A stretch of DNA of 64,000 nucleotides, from the NCBI GenBank assembly GCA_018700055.1, contig JABISL010000035.1, positions 1 through 64,000 of the forward strand, written 5' to 3'. The notes below the pieces were generated by a model. The model did not search any database, had not been told where the DNA came from, and worked only from the letters and a program-made list of their open reading frames with translations. Source of the DNA: a bacterium (GTDB lineage: Bacteria > Margulisbacteria > Marinamargulisbacteria > UBA817 > JABISL01). Below, piece by piece: positions 15,217 to 24,040 of the stretch. Each line of letters begins with the position of its first letter. Positions within the stretch are counted from its first letter, which is position 1. The translations under genes and the position numbers were made by a program.

Positions 15217-15450
15217 TTAGCTATTAACGACCTTGTACGCTATACATGCAGCGCCCGCCGAACCAAAAACAGCACACGCTACTCCGCCAGCTGAAGATGG
15301 GTCTTTCACAAGTTGAACGCCAGCACCTACCAAAAGCGCCGCAGATCCAAGAGTTCCCACAACAGCTGAAATCGCGTTACATCGAGCATTTGCATGCGCT
15401 GCCGTGCTAGTAGCTGCACTAACCTCTGAATATGAATTTCCTAATGACAT
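15217..15450 (-). CDS. Small Gly/Ala-rich hydrophobic protein, 77 aa
   Basis: Not recognised. After a polar N-terminus of about 25 residues rich in Ser/Ala/Asn come two hydrophobic Gly/Ala-rich segments: ISAVVGTLGSAALLVGAGVQ and GGVACAVFGSAGAACIAYKV. They are separated by LVKDPSSAGG. The layout resembles small pore-forming, bacteriocin-like or holin-like peptides, but also secreted hydrophobic proteins. It has a very strong RBS (AGGGAGG, coding strand, 5-6 nt before ATG 15450), implying high expression. The V-x-DPS-x-x-GG motif recurs in the frameshifted gene at 28110-28870. Confidence 0.6.
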   Translation of the reverse strand: MSLGNSYSEVSAATSTAAHANARCNAISAVVGTLGSAALLVGAGVQLVKDPSSAGGVACAVFGSAGAACIAYKVVNS

Positions 15451-15647
15451 AAATACCCTCCCTAAGATTTAACTAAAATTAACTACATTAAACACTAGGC
15501 GAGCTGAATGATCAAGAACTATATATCTAATATTGGGATATATAAAAATTAAATATCTTAATACTGGTTTTTATTAGTATAAAATATTGCAAATATTAAT
15601 TGTGATAAATAAAATTTTATACAGAAGAATAGTTGGTTTAGAGCAAG

Positions 15648-16304
15648 CTACCCCAAATTATCAGATAGCTCTTGTATCTGTGCATCCCCTTCAAACAACG
15701 GGTTACTCTTAAATCCATCAAATATATCTTTGATTCGACTATTAGCTCCGGAAAACATACTCATAGAGTCAATTAATTGCTTCTGAAGCATAAGCGTAGA
15801 TTGCTTCGCTTCGTCAGAGGAGCTTACATTTTCGAGAGGTAAGGCTTCGGTACTAGCAGAGAAATGAGCAAAGAAGGCTGTAACAGTAGTTACTGCCATT
15901 GGCGCTTTTTCCTCATCAACCTCTTCAAGCAAGGTTGTCATCTCATTAAGTGCCTCGGGTTTGCCATGAGACTGAAGTAACTCGATAAGTGCCTCGATAG
16001 ACTCCATAAGCTGAGCAATTAAAGAGTGACTTGGTTGCCCCTCTGCAGCGTTAATCTCCCTATTAATAGTTGTGGCTCTAAAGGCTACTATCGTTAACGT
16101 TTGCTCGAATCGTGCGATTTGCCCTGTAGATTTAGATCCCGTAGTTAACACATCATCATCACCAACAATATCATCACCTGCGGCTAACTCTTGATCAAAC
16201 ATCTCTTCAAAAGACGCCCCTTCACCATTTGTTTGAACATTCGTTGACACTGAACGTGAATCTTGAAACCCACTAATTATATTTGAACCTGTGTTATCAA
16301 TCAT
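15648..16304 (-). CDS. Unknown protein, 218 aa, with polar disordered N-terminus
   Basis: Not recognised. Residues 1-60 are Ser/Thr/Asn/Asp-rich and look disordered; the remainder is helical, with amphipathic stretches such as LIAQLMESIEALIELLQSHG and QSTLMLQKQLIDSMSMF. No signal peptide or membrane helix. A strong RBS (AGGAGGAAATAAT before ATG 16304) suggests good expression. It is separated from the next minus-strand gene by 197 bp of very AT-rich sequence, in which I see no coding ORF. A polar N-terminus is compatible with a secreted substrate, but that is speculation. Confidence 0.55.
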   Translation of the reverse strand: MIDNTGSNIISGFQDSRSVSTNVQTNGEGASFEEMFDQELAAGDDIVGDDDVLTTGSKSTGQIARFEQTLTIVAFRATTINREINAAEGQPSHSLIAQLMESIEALIELLQSHGKPEALNEMTTLLEEVDEEKAPMAVTTVTAFFAHFSASTEALPLENVSSSDEAKQSTLMLQKQLIDSMSMFSGANSRIKDIFDGFKSNPLFEGDAQIQELSDNLG

Positions 16305-16423
16305 ATTATTTCCTCCTGATGTGGTCCCCCACTCTATCTACTATAAGTAATGGGTTTTATTGATCATTTCGATGTATGGATTATTACTGGTTAATAACTA
16401 TTTCCTTATTTTAAATAACAAAA

Positions 16424-16429
16424 TATAAT
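16424..16429 (+). promoter_or_regulatory. Leaderless-type -10 of the UDP-sugar pyrophosphorylase gene
   Basis: Perfect TATAAT ending 9 nt before ATG 16439, with no ribosome binding site between. Confidence 0.5.
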
Positions 16430-16438
16430 ACAACTCAT

Positions 16439-17746
16439 ATGACAAAAAAGAGTAAATTTGAATTAAAAATGATAGGTGAAGGTCTCCCTTCCTCAAGCAT
16501 TAAACGATTTCATAAATATCTAGAGAACATGATAAATCCCAACACGCATAAATGGGCTTGGGACGATCTACAACCTATAAATAAAGAAAGTCTTCCACAA
16601 ATCACAGACAACCAATCAACATCCCCAGAAGCGTTAAAGAAGCTAGCGGTGATTAAGTTAAATGGTGGACTAGGAACATCCATGGGATGTCATGGCCCAA
16701 AATCAGCAATAATAGCCAAGAACAACCAATCTTTTTTAGAGATTGCACTAAATAACCACAAAGCGCTTTGTGCAGAGACGGGTACAGCTATTCCTTTTAT
16801 TCTTATGAATAGTTATAGAACTCATAAAGTAACAACCGCGCGACTTAGGTCCTATGAGGCCTCATTTCCAATTCATACGTTTATTCAGAATCAATTTCCA
16901 CGAATCAAGACAGACACCATAACACCGTTTGAGCATCTAAGTGATGAAGAAACTTGGAATCCACCAGGACATGGCGATATATACTACGCTTTATTTGAGA
17001 CCACATTGGGACAACAACTAATTGATCAAGGAATAGAAACGCTCTTTATTTCGAACACAGATAACGTTGGGGCAACAGTTTCAAACGACATTCTAGCTAA
17101 TATAGAACAAACAAAAGCCTCATTTGTAATGGAAGTTACCCCAAAGACTCTGGCTGATAAAAAGGGAGGGACGCTTGTCCATTTTCAAGACCAGTTAATG
17201 CTTCTAGAGCGTGCACAAGTTCCTGTAGAAAAAATTCGTGAATTTGAGTCTATTGATCGGTTTAGTATCTTCAATACGAACAATATATGGGTAAACCTTC
17301 CAGAACTGAATACGCTAATCAAAACCAACAAGCTTAATTTAACTGTTATGCAAAACCCCAAAACTATAAATGGTCAGCAAGTAACTCAACTGGAAACAGC
17401 CATGGGTGATGCTATTCATTCCTTCCCAAACGCGCAGGCGGTGCTGGTTCCTAGAAGCCGATTCATTCCGGTCAAGACTACAGCAGACTTACTTAGACTC
17501 CGGTCTGATTATTTTATTGTTAACGAGTTAAAGAAAATCGTTCCCAACCCAAACAGAGCCTGTTTTAACACAGTATTACCAATAACACTCTCCGATGACT
17601 ATACAAAAATAGAAGATTTCGAAACACTCATACCAACGCCTCCTTCCCTTGTTGACTGCACATCATTAACAATGAATAAGGCACATAAGGTAGGAGCTAA
17701 CACGGTCTTCACTGGCGATATCGTGATAGAAGACAATCTTGAATAA
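16439..17746 (+). CDS. UTP-glucose-1-phosphate uridylyltransferase, eukaryotic-type UDPGP family
   Basis: Makes UDP-glucose (or a related UDP-sugar) from UTP and sugar-1-phosphate. The 435-residue protein carries the UDPGP nucleotide-binding signature LNGGLGTSMGCHGPKSAI near residue 74, PPGHGDIYYAL, FISNTDNVGATV (metal/nucleotide site) and IFNTNNIWVNL. This is the eukaryotic/UGP2-like family, not the usual bacterial GalU. It overlaps the LpxB-like gene by 8 bp, linking activated sugar to glycolipid-type transfer. The C-terminus is shorter than UGP2, lacking much of the beta-helix. Confidence 0.88.
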   Translation: MTKKSKFELKMIGEGLPSSSIKRFHKYLENMINPNTHKWAWDDLQPINKESLPQITDNQSTSPEALKKLAVIKLNGGLGTSMGCHGPKSAIIAKNNQSFLEIALNNHKALCAETGTAIPFILMNSYRTHKVTTARLRSYEASFPIHTFIQNQFPRIKTDTITPFEHLSDEETWNPPGHGDIYYALFETTLGQQLIDQGIETLFISNTDNVGATVSNDILANIEQTKASFVMEVTPKTLADKKGGTLVHFQDQLMLLERAQVPVEKIREFESIDRFSIFNTNNIWVNLPELNTLIKTNKLNLTVMQNPKTINGQQVTQLETAMGDAIHSFPNAQAVLVPRSRFIPVKTTADLLRLRSDYFIVNELKKIVPNPNRACFNTVLPITLSDDYTKIEDFETLIPTPPSLVDCTSLTMNKAHKVGANTVFTGDIVIEDNLE

Positions 17747-18848
17747 AAAGCACTTAATTATCCAAGCCAACTCCGCAGGCGAGCTTAGTACATGGGTCCA
17801 TCCAATTTGTACCTCCGTAGCCGAAATAAGCCCCCAAACAATAATCGATATTTACCTGTTTCCTTGCCAATACGCTACTGGAAACGAACTTGAAATTGCG
17901 AAAGGCTATCCCAACGTAAGACATGTCTCAGCTCCATCGGACTCTATGAAAACGGCACTTAAACCAGGCAGGCTTGATACAGTATTTTCAAGCGGCGCTG
18001 TTCTATATCTAGGTGGAGACCCATTCTATACCAAACGCCTAGCCAAACGAACTGGCTACGATGCTTATGCTTACGCTGAGAGACCTCTCCCAGGCAAATT
18101 CAAGAACGTATTTCTAAGAAAAGACGGCGACCTCATGATCAGTAAGATTACTCAATACACCCCACCCTCACCTGAGGAATTCCAAGATACATACAAAATA
18201 GACCCAACGAAACCCTATTGTGCATTCATGGCAGGATCCCGTGCGCAGCATTTTGAGGGATTAATACCGCTATATCATGAAGCTGTAACCCATATTCATA
18301 AAACCCACCCAGACTTTCAGGCTATTGTCTCAATTTCCCCATTTCTTGATCAGTCTATGGAAAAACGAATAACCACGAAATATGCACAAAGCCCCCTTAA
18401 CTTCATAAAAGCATACTCCCCTTTAGACCTAATATCACATGCTCAAATGGCAGTGACGATTCCTGGAACGAACACTGCGGAGTGTATGTATATGGGAACC
18501 CCTATGGTAATGACCCTTCCTCTAAATAGCCCCAAGACCTTCCCGTTTGATGGATTATTAGGACTTTTATCTAAGCTGCCCATAGTTGGCATCCTAATTA
18601 AAAAACTGTTGATTCAAATCGCTATCAAAACGCGCCCCTATTTTTCGCTCCCGAATATCCTAGCAAAAGAACAAATCGTTCCTGAGCTTATAGGTAAGTT
18701 AAGCGGCGAAGAAATAGCCAATTTTATTATGAGAACCTTCAACAATAGAGACTCCTTACGCCAGCAAAAAAAACATTTCAAAACACTTATTCCAGAACAA
18801 GACCCCGCAACAATTATCGTCAAAACCATCTTAGAAATAATTAAATGA
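17739..18848 (+). CDS. LpxB-like glycosyltransferase (GT19-related)
   Basis: A 369-residue GT-B protein resembling lipid-A-disaccharide synthase. The N-terminus LIIQANSAGELSTWVHPICT parallels LpxB's ASGExxxd, and the donor-binding region AQMAVTIPGTNTAECMYMGT parallels the LpxB SGTaTLEamlxgtPmv. ALYLGGDPFY is read here as VLYLGGDPFYTKRLA. The acceptor specificity is doubtful because no other lpx genes are in view; it may act on another glycolipid. It overlaps the UDP-sugar pyrophosphorylase gene by 8 bp. The 63 bp after it contain no obvious terminator. Confidence 0.7.
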   Translation: MNKKHLIIQANSAGELSTWVHPICTSVAEISPQTIIDIYLFPCQYATGNELEIAKGYPNVRHVSAPSDSMKTALKPGRLDTVFSSGAVLYLGGDPFYTKRLAKRTGYDAYAYAERPLPGKFKNVFLRKDGDLMISKITQYTPPSPEEFQDTYKIDPTKPYCAFMAGSRAQHFEGLIPLYHEAVTHIHKTHPDFQAIVSISPFLDQSMEKRITTKYAQSPLNFIKAYSPLDLISHAQMAVTIPGTNTAECMYMGTPMVMTLPLNSPKTFPFDGLLGLLSKLPIVGILIKKLLIQIAIKTRPYFSLPNILAKEQIVPELIGKLSGEEIANFIMRTFNNRDSLRQQKKHFKTLIPEQDPATIIVKTILEIIK

Positions 18849-18911
18849 AATCACCCCGATTACCTATCCGATAATTAGTAACACCTCTAAATTAGGGCTA
18901 GGAGATAGTTT

Positions 18912-20552
18912 ATGCCAGATTTAATACAAGCTGCGTTACATGCAGCCCTGCCATTATTTACTTTTACAAACCCGGACCGACCCCAAGCAATAGCACCGCC
19001 AAATCATCATTTACGTGGAAGTGAGCCTATAACCGGCCAAATCGGTATGAATACGCCAACTGTTGAAATGAAACAGCCATCCATCCCCGAGCCAATCGAT
19101 CCAAAAAAATATCATTACGTAGGTGTAACAGCACCCCTACGTGAAATCAACTTACCTCCAGCACAATTTAGACGACAAACATTAGCCAGAGTTCAACACC
19201 CCCTCAACCCAATCAATAACCGTGATGCCTCGGCATTTAGTCCATCAGACCTGTCCGCAGAAGACTTAGATAACAATAGGAAAATGAGTGAATTCATAAA
19301 CTACATTATTAGTTCCTCCAACAGCACCTTAGCGAGTAATGCACAACATAATCCTGAGCTATACAGCGGCGCTACTAGACGGCTCTGTAGAACTCATTTG
19401 AATTTGAAAACACCAAACCCAACCGAAGGAATGAGTCAGGACGAAAAAAAAGCACAACCCAAAAAAACAGCACGCGCTCAAAAAGTTGCCCTGGCATTAG
19501 ACAAGCTGCTTGAAAGTATTTCACATGAAATTGCCTTGTCTGATAATACCTCCTTGGATCGTAAAGGAAATGGAAGAACGATATACACTATCCTAGGTGA
19601 AGAACTCGTAATTCAAAGAAAAAGCGAGTCTGATAATCAAGATATTACTCTCAAAATAATCGATCTTATAGAGACCCATAGTTTTTTTGCCACAACCCCA
19701 GATAACACCCCCGACAGAAAAATGTTGATGAATGTCATTGTCCTTTCAGGAGACCTAGACCTTCTGAAAAAAATTGCACGTCTAAATCCGATGTTCGTAC
19801 TCTATCCGAATGAGAGAATGATGAATCCCATACAACGTGTCGTTGCTCATCGACCAAAGGATGATTGGAGTGATGAACAAAAACTAGCGCATAACACTAG
19901 GCGAAACGAGATATTTGAATTTATTTATGAGCTCAGTAAAGAAACTCACGACGAAAAGGGACGGGACATTCTTACCTGGAATTCAATACATACAAATCAC
20001 AGAACGGTACCCTCAGTATCAATCGATATCCCACACAATGGTACTCCAGAAATGGGAGTAATGACGCTTGAAAACCCCAAAGGTGCTAATATACTTTTTG
20101 ATGAAATAATATCGAAAAACGAGCCTCTCTTTGCAAAACAAGTCCTTGAACATGCGGTTCAAAAAGATTTGCCCTTATCGGAGATTTTGAATAATCTCGA
20201 AGTCTCCCAAGCCTATTCAGTCTCTTCAAAAATGTTAGACCTACTATCTACGTATGATTCAGATTTCAGTAATGCAGAGACCCGTGTCATTGAAGCCCTA
20301 AGTTTGCACCACCTACCACATGACCTTAGAAAAACTATGTATAAATACATGCATCGGACAAAAAATGAAGATACTGAGTCCTGGAACCTCCAAAATCTTG
20401 CCGGTGCATTATATAGATCTGACAGCTCAATCCGAAACATAGATAAAAAAAGTGCTCGTGAAGGATTTTCAAAAACACTCAAACTTGATTTAAAGAAGTT
20501 TGAATCAGCCCTCTGTAAAGCAAATGATCAATGGTATGGAGCCTTCTGTTAA
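18912..20552 (+). CDS. Large unknown protein, 546 aa, possible degenerate ankyrin-like region
   Basis: Not recognised. No signal peptide; the first 150 residues are Pro/Asn-rich and look disordered. A helical region from about residue 190 includes LMNVIVLSGDLDLLKKIARL followed by NPMFVLYPNERMMNPIQ, which has the feel of an ankyrin-type helix pair, though weak. GGAG lies 8-9 nt before ATG 18912. Its gene order (after a glycolipid enzyme, before a convergent carbohydrate-binding protein) gives little clue. It could be a host- or surface-interaction protein. No catalytic motif seen. Confidence 0.6.
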   Translation: MPDLIQAALHAALPLFTFTNPDRPQAIAPPNHHLRGSEPITGQIGMNTPTVEMKQPSIPEPIDPKKYHYVGVTAPLREINLPPAQFRRQTLARVQHPLNPINNRDASAFSPSDLSAEDLDNNRKMSEFINYIISSSNSTLASNAQHNPELYSGATRRLCRTHLNLKTPNPTEGMSQDEKKAQPKKTARAQKVALALDKLLESISHEIALSDNTSLDRKGNGRTIYTILGEELVIQRKSESDNQDITLKIIDLIETHSFFATTPDNTPDRKMLMNVIVLSGDLDLLKKIARLNPMFVLYPNERMMNPIQRVVAHRPKDDWSDEQKLAHNTRRNEIFEFIYELSKETHDEKGRDILTWNSIHTNHRTVPSVSIDIPHNGTPEMGVMTLENPKGANILFDEIISKNEPLFAKQVLEHAVQKDLPLSEILNNLEVSQAYSVSSKMLDLLSTYDSDFSNAETRVIEALSLHHLPHDLRKTMYKYMHRTKNEDTESWNLQNLAGALYRSDSSIRNIDKKSAREGFSKTLKLDLKKFESALCKANDQWYGAFC

Positions 20553-20587
20553 CTTATAAATATCAACATAAAGCATTAACGATAAAG

Positions 20588-21265
20588 TTACTTCCCTACC
20601 AGCTTAAGAGAGTCCAACCGAAACTCAACGAGCCCCATTTTTGTTTTCTGAGAGAATGCTAACAATTGAATTTGGACCAAGCCACCAGATCCATCACGTC
20701 TTGATGGATTCCAAATATCATCACCTACTCCATAGTTGTCATCATCAAACTTAGATAAGGGTAATGTAACAACCTTCCATCCCTCCCAATCCAATTGAAA
20801 CGAAGACACAAAGATATCATCTTCAGTCACTTTTTGAGTGGCATTATCTATATCTATTTCCCAATTATGATTATCATCATCAAAGAGTTGAACAGTAACG
20901 ATTGAAGCATTTGCTGATGGGGAGTACACGACTAGCTTAATTGCCTTATAGGGCGATGCATCTATTCCTAAATAAGACCCAATCCCACCGGCATACCAAC
21001 GTTTAGCTTGAGCCTGAAAGACCAATGAATATCCCCCAACATATTTAGGAGAAAGCACATCATCATTGGACTCTACCCCAGCGGTTACATGTCCAAGCGC
21101 CCACCATTCCGGCTTAGATGTAAGGTTCTTATCAGAAAATGTATCGATTACATAAACAACCGGCGCATGCTTGAAGGACCGCTTGCGAGCTCTTTTTTTA
21201 GCCTCAACTGGGCCCCCTATAATTACGAATAATGCTATCAACAGCAAAGTGTATAAATATCGCAT
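20588..21265 (-). CDS. Exported carbohydrate-binding-like beta-sandwich protein
   Basis: A 225-residue protein with a signal peptide at residues 1-22 (LYTLLLIALFVIIGGPVEA). The mature part is beta-rich, with GGYSLVFQAQAKRWYAGGIG, YKAIKLVVYSPSANASIVTV and WEGWKVVTLPLSKFDD. This pattern is typical of CIA30/CBM11-like jelly-roll modules that bind sugars or act as surface domains. A polybasic KKRARKRSFKH stretch follows the signal peptide. A stand-alone module of this kind is probably periplasmic or surface-exposed. The ligand is unknown. tilS lies 19 bp beyond its start on the same strand. Confidence 0.6.
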   Translation of the reverse strand: MRYLYTLLLIALFVIIGGPVEAKKRARKRSFKHAPVVYVIDTFSDKNLTSKPEWWALGHVTAGVESNDDVLSPKYVGGYSLVFQAQAKRWYAGGIGSYLGIDASPYKAIKLVVYSPSANASIVTVQLFDDDNHNWEIDIDNATQKVTEDDIFVSSFQLDWEGWKVVTLPLSKFDDDNYGVGDDIWNPSRRDGSGGLVQIQLLAFSQKTKMGLVEFRLDSLKLVGK

Positions 21266-21275
21266 ATCTATTTAA

Positions 21276-21281
21276 ATAATA
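21276..21281 (-). promoter_or_regulatory. Leaderless-type -10 of the carbohydrate-binding-like gene
   Basis: Minus-strand TATTAT ends 10 nt before ATG 21265. It overlaps the end of tilS, so this gene could be transcribed alone or with tilS. Confidence 0.3.
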
Positions 21282-21284
21282 CCT

Positions 21285-22685
21285 TTATTTAAGAGCTATC
21301 CGCAATAAACGTTTGGTGTGATCCGTTACTTTTACCACATCTGAAATCTGATAACCTCCTATCCAAATCAACTCCTCCCCTGAAAAAAACAAAGGTGTAT
21401 TATCTCTTTCCCCTTTAGGAACCTTCTCATCAATCATATAAGCCTTAACTGACTTATGCTTGGACATACCCAAAGGAACAAACGAATCACCTTCTATTCG
21501 ATTTCTAACAGAAAGTGATGATAAATCAACCTGGTCAGCATCAATACAGATCGCATTAGGGCTACCCTTTCGTATATCAGAATAGCTTATAGTATCTGTG
21601 TCTAATAAGGAAAATTGAATCGTTACCCCTGCCAACTCAATCGCAAGTTCTCCTTGAATATTACCAACCTCGAAAGAAAAAGGCTCATGTTCTGTGGGTG
21701 CTTTTCGTAAAGAAAGGGTATGTTGATCAATGGACACAATACAATTGCCCGGCAACTGAATTTCTTTGAATCCCGAGCCAGAAATCGCGCGAAAGACTTC
21801 TTTAATATGAATTTCAGATACATCATACTGCGTACCCATAAACATCCGAACTAACGTATATATAAACTGCTTCTGTAAAAAAGGGTGCATAGCCTTCAAG
21901 TCCGTTTTGGGAAATCGAAGAGATGATTCATCTTGCTCTACCAAGGATAAAGGCTCAACCAACACGGCCCCTACATATTCACGCCAATCTTCTAGATAGT
22001 CTCCTAACCGTAACAAACTCGTCTTATAGTGCGGATCCATTTCCTCAATCGAAGGCAATAACGCATGGCGTATATAGTTTCGTTGTATGTCTTGGTCAAA
22101 ATTACTTTCGTCCTGAGAAAATGCATACCCTTTTTCTGGCATATAATCCAAAATCTGAGACTTTTCCAAACATAGTAGTGGACGAACGATTGTTAATTGA
22201 TAATCAGATAATGAAATTTTAGGCAGTATCCCGCCCAATTGATATTTGGCTCCTCGTAAGAGTTTCTGAAAGAACGTTTCGCAAAAATCGTCCAAATGAT
22301 GCCCCATAGCAATATAGTCCACGTCTAATTCATGTTTAAGTCTGGATAGTTCCTTTAACCTTAATTTGCGACCAGCAAGCTCAATAGAGAGTTTTTTAGT
22401 TAAAGCCTCTTCTTCGACATCAATAGGAATAATATCAGCCCTTACACCTTTAGTTTCTGCAAAAGACATCACCACATCTTCATCATTTCGCGCAGATTCA
22501 CGTAGTCCATGGTTAAAATATACTAATCGAAGATTACCGGCATTTAAATATTGATGTAAAAAGTGTGCCAACAACATGGAGTCCGGCCCCCCAGAGCAAG
22601 CCAAAAGAACCTTATCTTGTTTGGAAAATAAGCGTTTTTCACGTATAAACTCAGCGATCTTAACGTTAATCGGATGATCATGCAT
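21285..22685 (-). CDS. tilS: tRNA(Ile)-lysidine synthase
   Basis: Modifies C34 of tRNA-Ile(CAU) to lysidine so that it reads AUA. The 466-residue protein has the PP-loop motif SGGPDS at residues 31-36, YFNHGLRESARNDE, GHHLDDFCETFFQKLLRGA and RPLLCLEKSQI, plus a C-terminal domain with VRNRIEGDSFVPLGMSKHKS and VPKGERDNTPLF. That is the full-length two-domain form. The start overlaps the DUF192 gene's end by 8 bp, so the two are coupled. Confidence 0.95.
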   Translation of the reverse strand: MHDHPINVKIAEFIREKRLFSKQDKVLLACSGGPDSMLLAHFLHQYLNAGNLRLVYFNHGLRESARNDEDVVMSFAETKGVRADIIPIDVEEEALTKKLSIELAGRKLRLKELSRLKHELDVDYIAMGHHLDDFCETFFQKLLRGAKYQLGGILPKISLSDYQLTIVRPLLCLEKSQILDYMPEKGYAFSQDESNFDQDIQRNYIRHALLPSIEEMDPHYKTSLLRLGDYLEDWREYVGAVLVEPLSLVEQDESSLRFPKTDLKAMHPFLQKQFIYTLVRMFMGTQYDVSEIHIKEVFRAISGSGFKEIQLPGNCIVSIDQHTLSLRKAPTEHEPFSFEVGNIQGELAIELAGVTIQFSLLDTDTISYSDIRKGSPNAICIDADQVDLSSLSVRNRIEGDSFVPLGMSKHKSVKAYMIDEKVPKGERDNTPLFFSGEELIWIGGYQISDVVKVTDHTKRLLRIALK

Positions 22686-23127
22686 CTGGGTTAGACTCCT
22701 TTACTAACTGAAAATACGTCCCTACTTTCATATTCAATTGTCTCGCAATCCCCCCATTGATTTCAAGTACATATAACGCCTTTCTAGGTGATGAATAATA
22801 AGGACAAGGATCTCGATCACAAGGTGGCGTCATTTGGGACATGTGAACAATACGAAAATCGGGATCCAGCCAAATAATATCAAGTGTAATAAACGTATTC
22901 TTCATCCAAAACACATACGGATGCGGATAATCAAATTCAAAGAGCATTCCTGATCCTTTAGGAAGTTGATCGCGATACATTAACCCAACAGACCTATGTT
23001 TAGTGTCTCTGGCCCATTCAATATCAAAACAACTGGATTGATAACAAATTTGATCAGATGAATAAACCAGACCACTAGTGATGAGAAAACCAATGATAAT
23101 CACCCATAAATGGTACTTGCGAAACAT
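22678..23127 (-). CDS. DUF192 family exported protein
   Basis: A 149-residue protein with a signal peptide or anchor (WVIIIGFLITSGLVYS). The DUF192 core follows: RSVGLMYRDQLPKGSGMLFEF, VFWMKNTFITLDIIWLD and YVLEINGGIARQLNMKVG. The family is widespread and exported, and its role is not established. Four cysteines (two near residues 28-34, two in PPCDRDPC) could form disulfides. It lies just upstream of and overlaps tilS by 8 bp. It diverges from menA across only 21 bp. Confidence 0.85.
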   Translation of the reverse strand: MFRKYHLWVIIIGFLITSGLVYSSDQICYQSSCFDIEWARDTKHRSVGLMYRDQLPKGSGMLFEFDYPHPYVFWMKNTFITLDIIWLDPDFRIVHMSQMTPPCDRDPCPYYSSPRKALYVLEINGGIARQLNMKVGTYFQLVKESNPDA

Positions 23128-23133
23128 GTTCGT

Positions 23134-23140
23134 TATAATA
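23134..23140. promoter_or_regulatory. Bidirectional leaderless-type -10 between the DUF192 gene and menA
   Basis: On the plus strand TATAAT (23134-23139) ends 9 nt before menA ATG 23149. On the minus strand TATTAT (23135-23140) ends 7 nt before ATG 23127. The two -10 elements share five base pairs within a 21-bp intergenic gap, so the two promoters should compete. Confidence 0.5.
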
Positions 23141-23148
23141 CCAGAACC

Positions 23149-24030
23149 ATGATCAAAGGAATCAAATTATGGCTACAGGCCACTCGGCCCAAAACACTAT
23201 CTGCAGGGATAGCGCCTGTATTAATGGGAAGTGTATTGGTGTGGGACACGCCATATTTTCATTGGGCCCTATTTGCAAGTATCCTCGGGTGCACCCTATT
23301 TATTCAGGTTGGAACGAACTTTGCCAACGACTACTTCGATAATCAAAAAGGTGCTGATACTGAGGATCGTTTAGGACCACAGCGAATGACTCAGTCAGGC
23401 CTAATCAGTCCTGCAAAAATGAAACTCGCGTTCATATTATGCTTCATATTTGCGTCAGTCTTGAGTATTAAACTAGTCCTAATTGGGGGCTTATCCATCG
23501 CCTTCATTGGTGCCTTGTCCATTTTATTTGGCATCTTATATACAGGTGGGCCATATCCATTAGGATATAACGGGCTTGGGGATATATTTGTACTCGTATT
23601 TTTCGGGCCCGTAGCTGTCGCTGGCACTTACTATCTCTATACCCTCCAATTCGTCACCGAAGTGATGATAATCGGCTTAATCCCTGGACTATTGGCTACA
23701 GCAATTCTAGTGGTTAACAACTTGAGAGATATCCCAACCGACAGTCAAACCGGAAAAAACACTTTAGCCGTACGCTTTGGTGAAACATTCTGTGTCTGGG
23801 AATATGCCACATGCTTATTTGCGGCATTAGGATTAACGATTTGGATTATTTTTAATCATCCAGATCAAATTGAATTAATTGGACCGGCATTTATATTAAC
23901 GATACTGAGCCCTAAACTCATTAAAGCCGTCCGGCTCAAACGAGGGAAAGAGCTCAATCCCATCTTAGAAAAAACCGGCAAGCTATTACTTATTTATAGC
24001 CTTCTATTCTGTATAGCCTGGATTGCCTAA
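23149..24030 (+). CDS. menA: MenA, 1,4-dihydroxy-2-naphthoate polyprenyltransferase
   Basis: Attaches the isoprenoid tail to DHNA in menaquinone synthesis. The 293-residue UbiA-superfamily membrane protein has the first Asp-rich motif NDYFDNQKGADTED, YTGGPYPLGYNGLGDIFVLV, and the second Asp motif NNLRDIPTDSQTGKNTLAVR; about eight to nine membrane helices are visible. ATG 23149 (MIKGIKLWLQATRPKTLSAG) was chosen over a TTG-type start at 23110 because the family starts near there and a TATAAT lies just upstream. It is followed by the menE-like gene at 10 bp. Confidence 0.95.
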   Translation: MIKGIKLWLQATRPKTLSAGIAPVLMGSVLVWDTPYFHWALFASILGCTLFIQVGTNFANDYFDNQKGADTEDRLGPQRMTQSGLISPAKMKLAFILCFIFASVLSIKLVLIGGLSIAFIGALSILFGILYTGGPYPLGYNGLGDIFVLVFFGPVAVAGTYYLYTLQFVTEVMIIGLIPGLLATAILVVNNLRDIPTDSQTGKNTLAVRFGETFCVWEYATCLFAALGLTIWIIFNHPDQIELIGPAFILTILSPKLIKAVRLKRGKELNPILEKTGKLLLIYSLLFCIAWIA

Positions 24031-24040
24031 GCACAACCCG

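Noticed and set aside
14447-16304. Type III secretion-like cluster (TPR chaperone, small hydrophobic protein, polar N-terminus substrate)
   Set aside because: No secretion apparatus gene is present and no residue-level motif links these proteins to that system; the likeness is only in size and composition.
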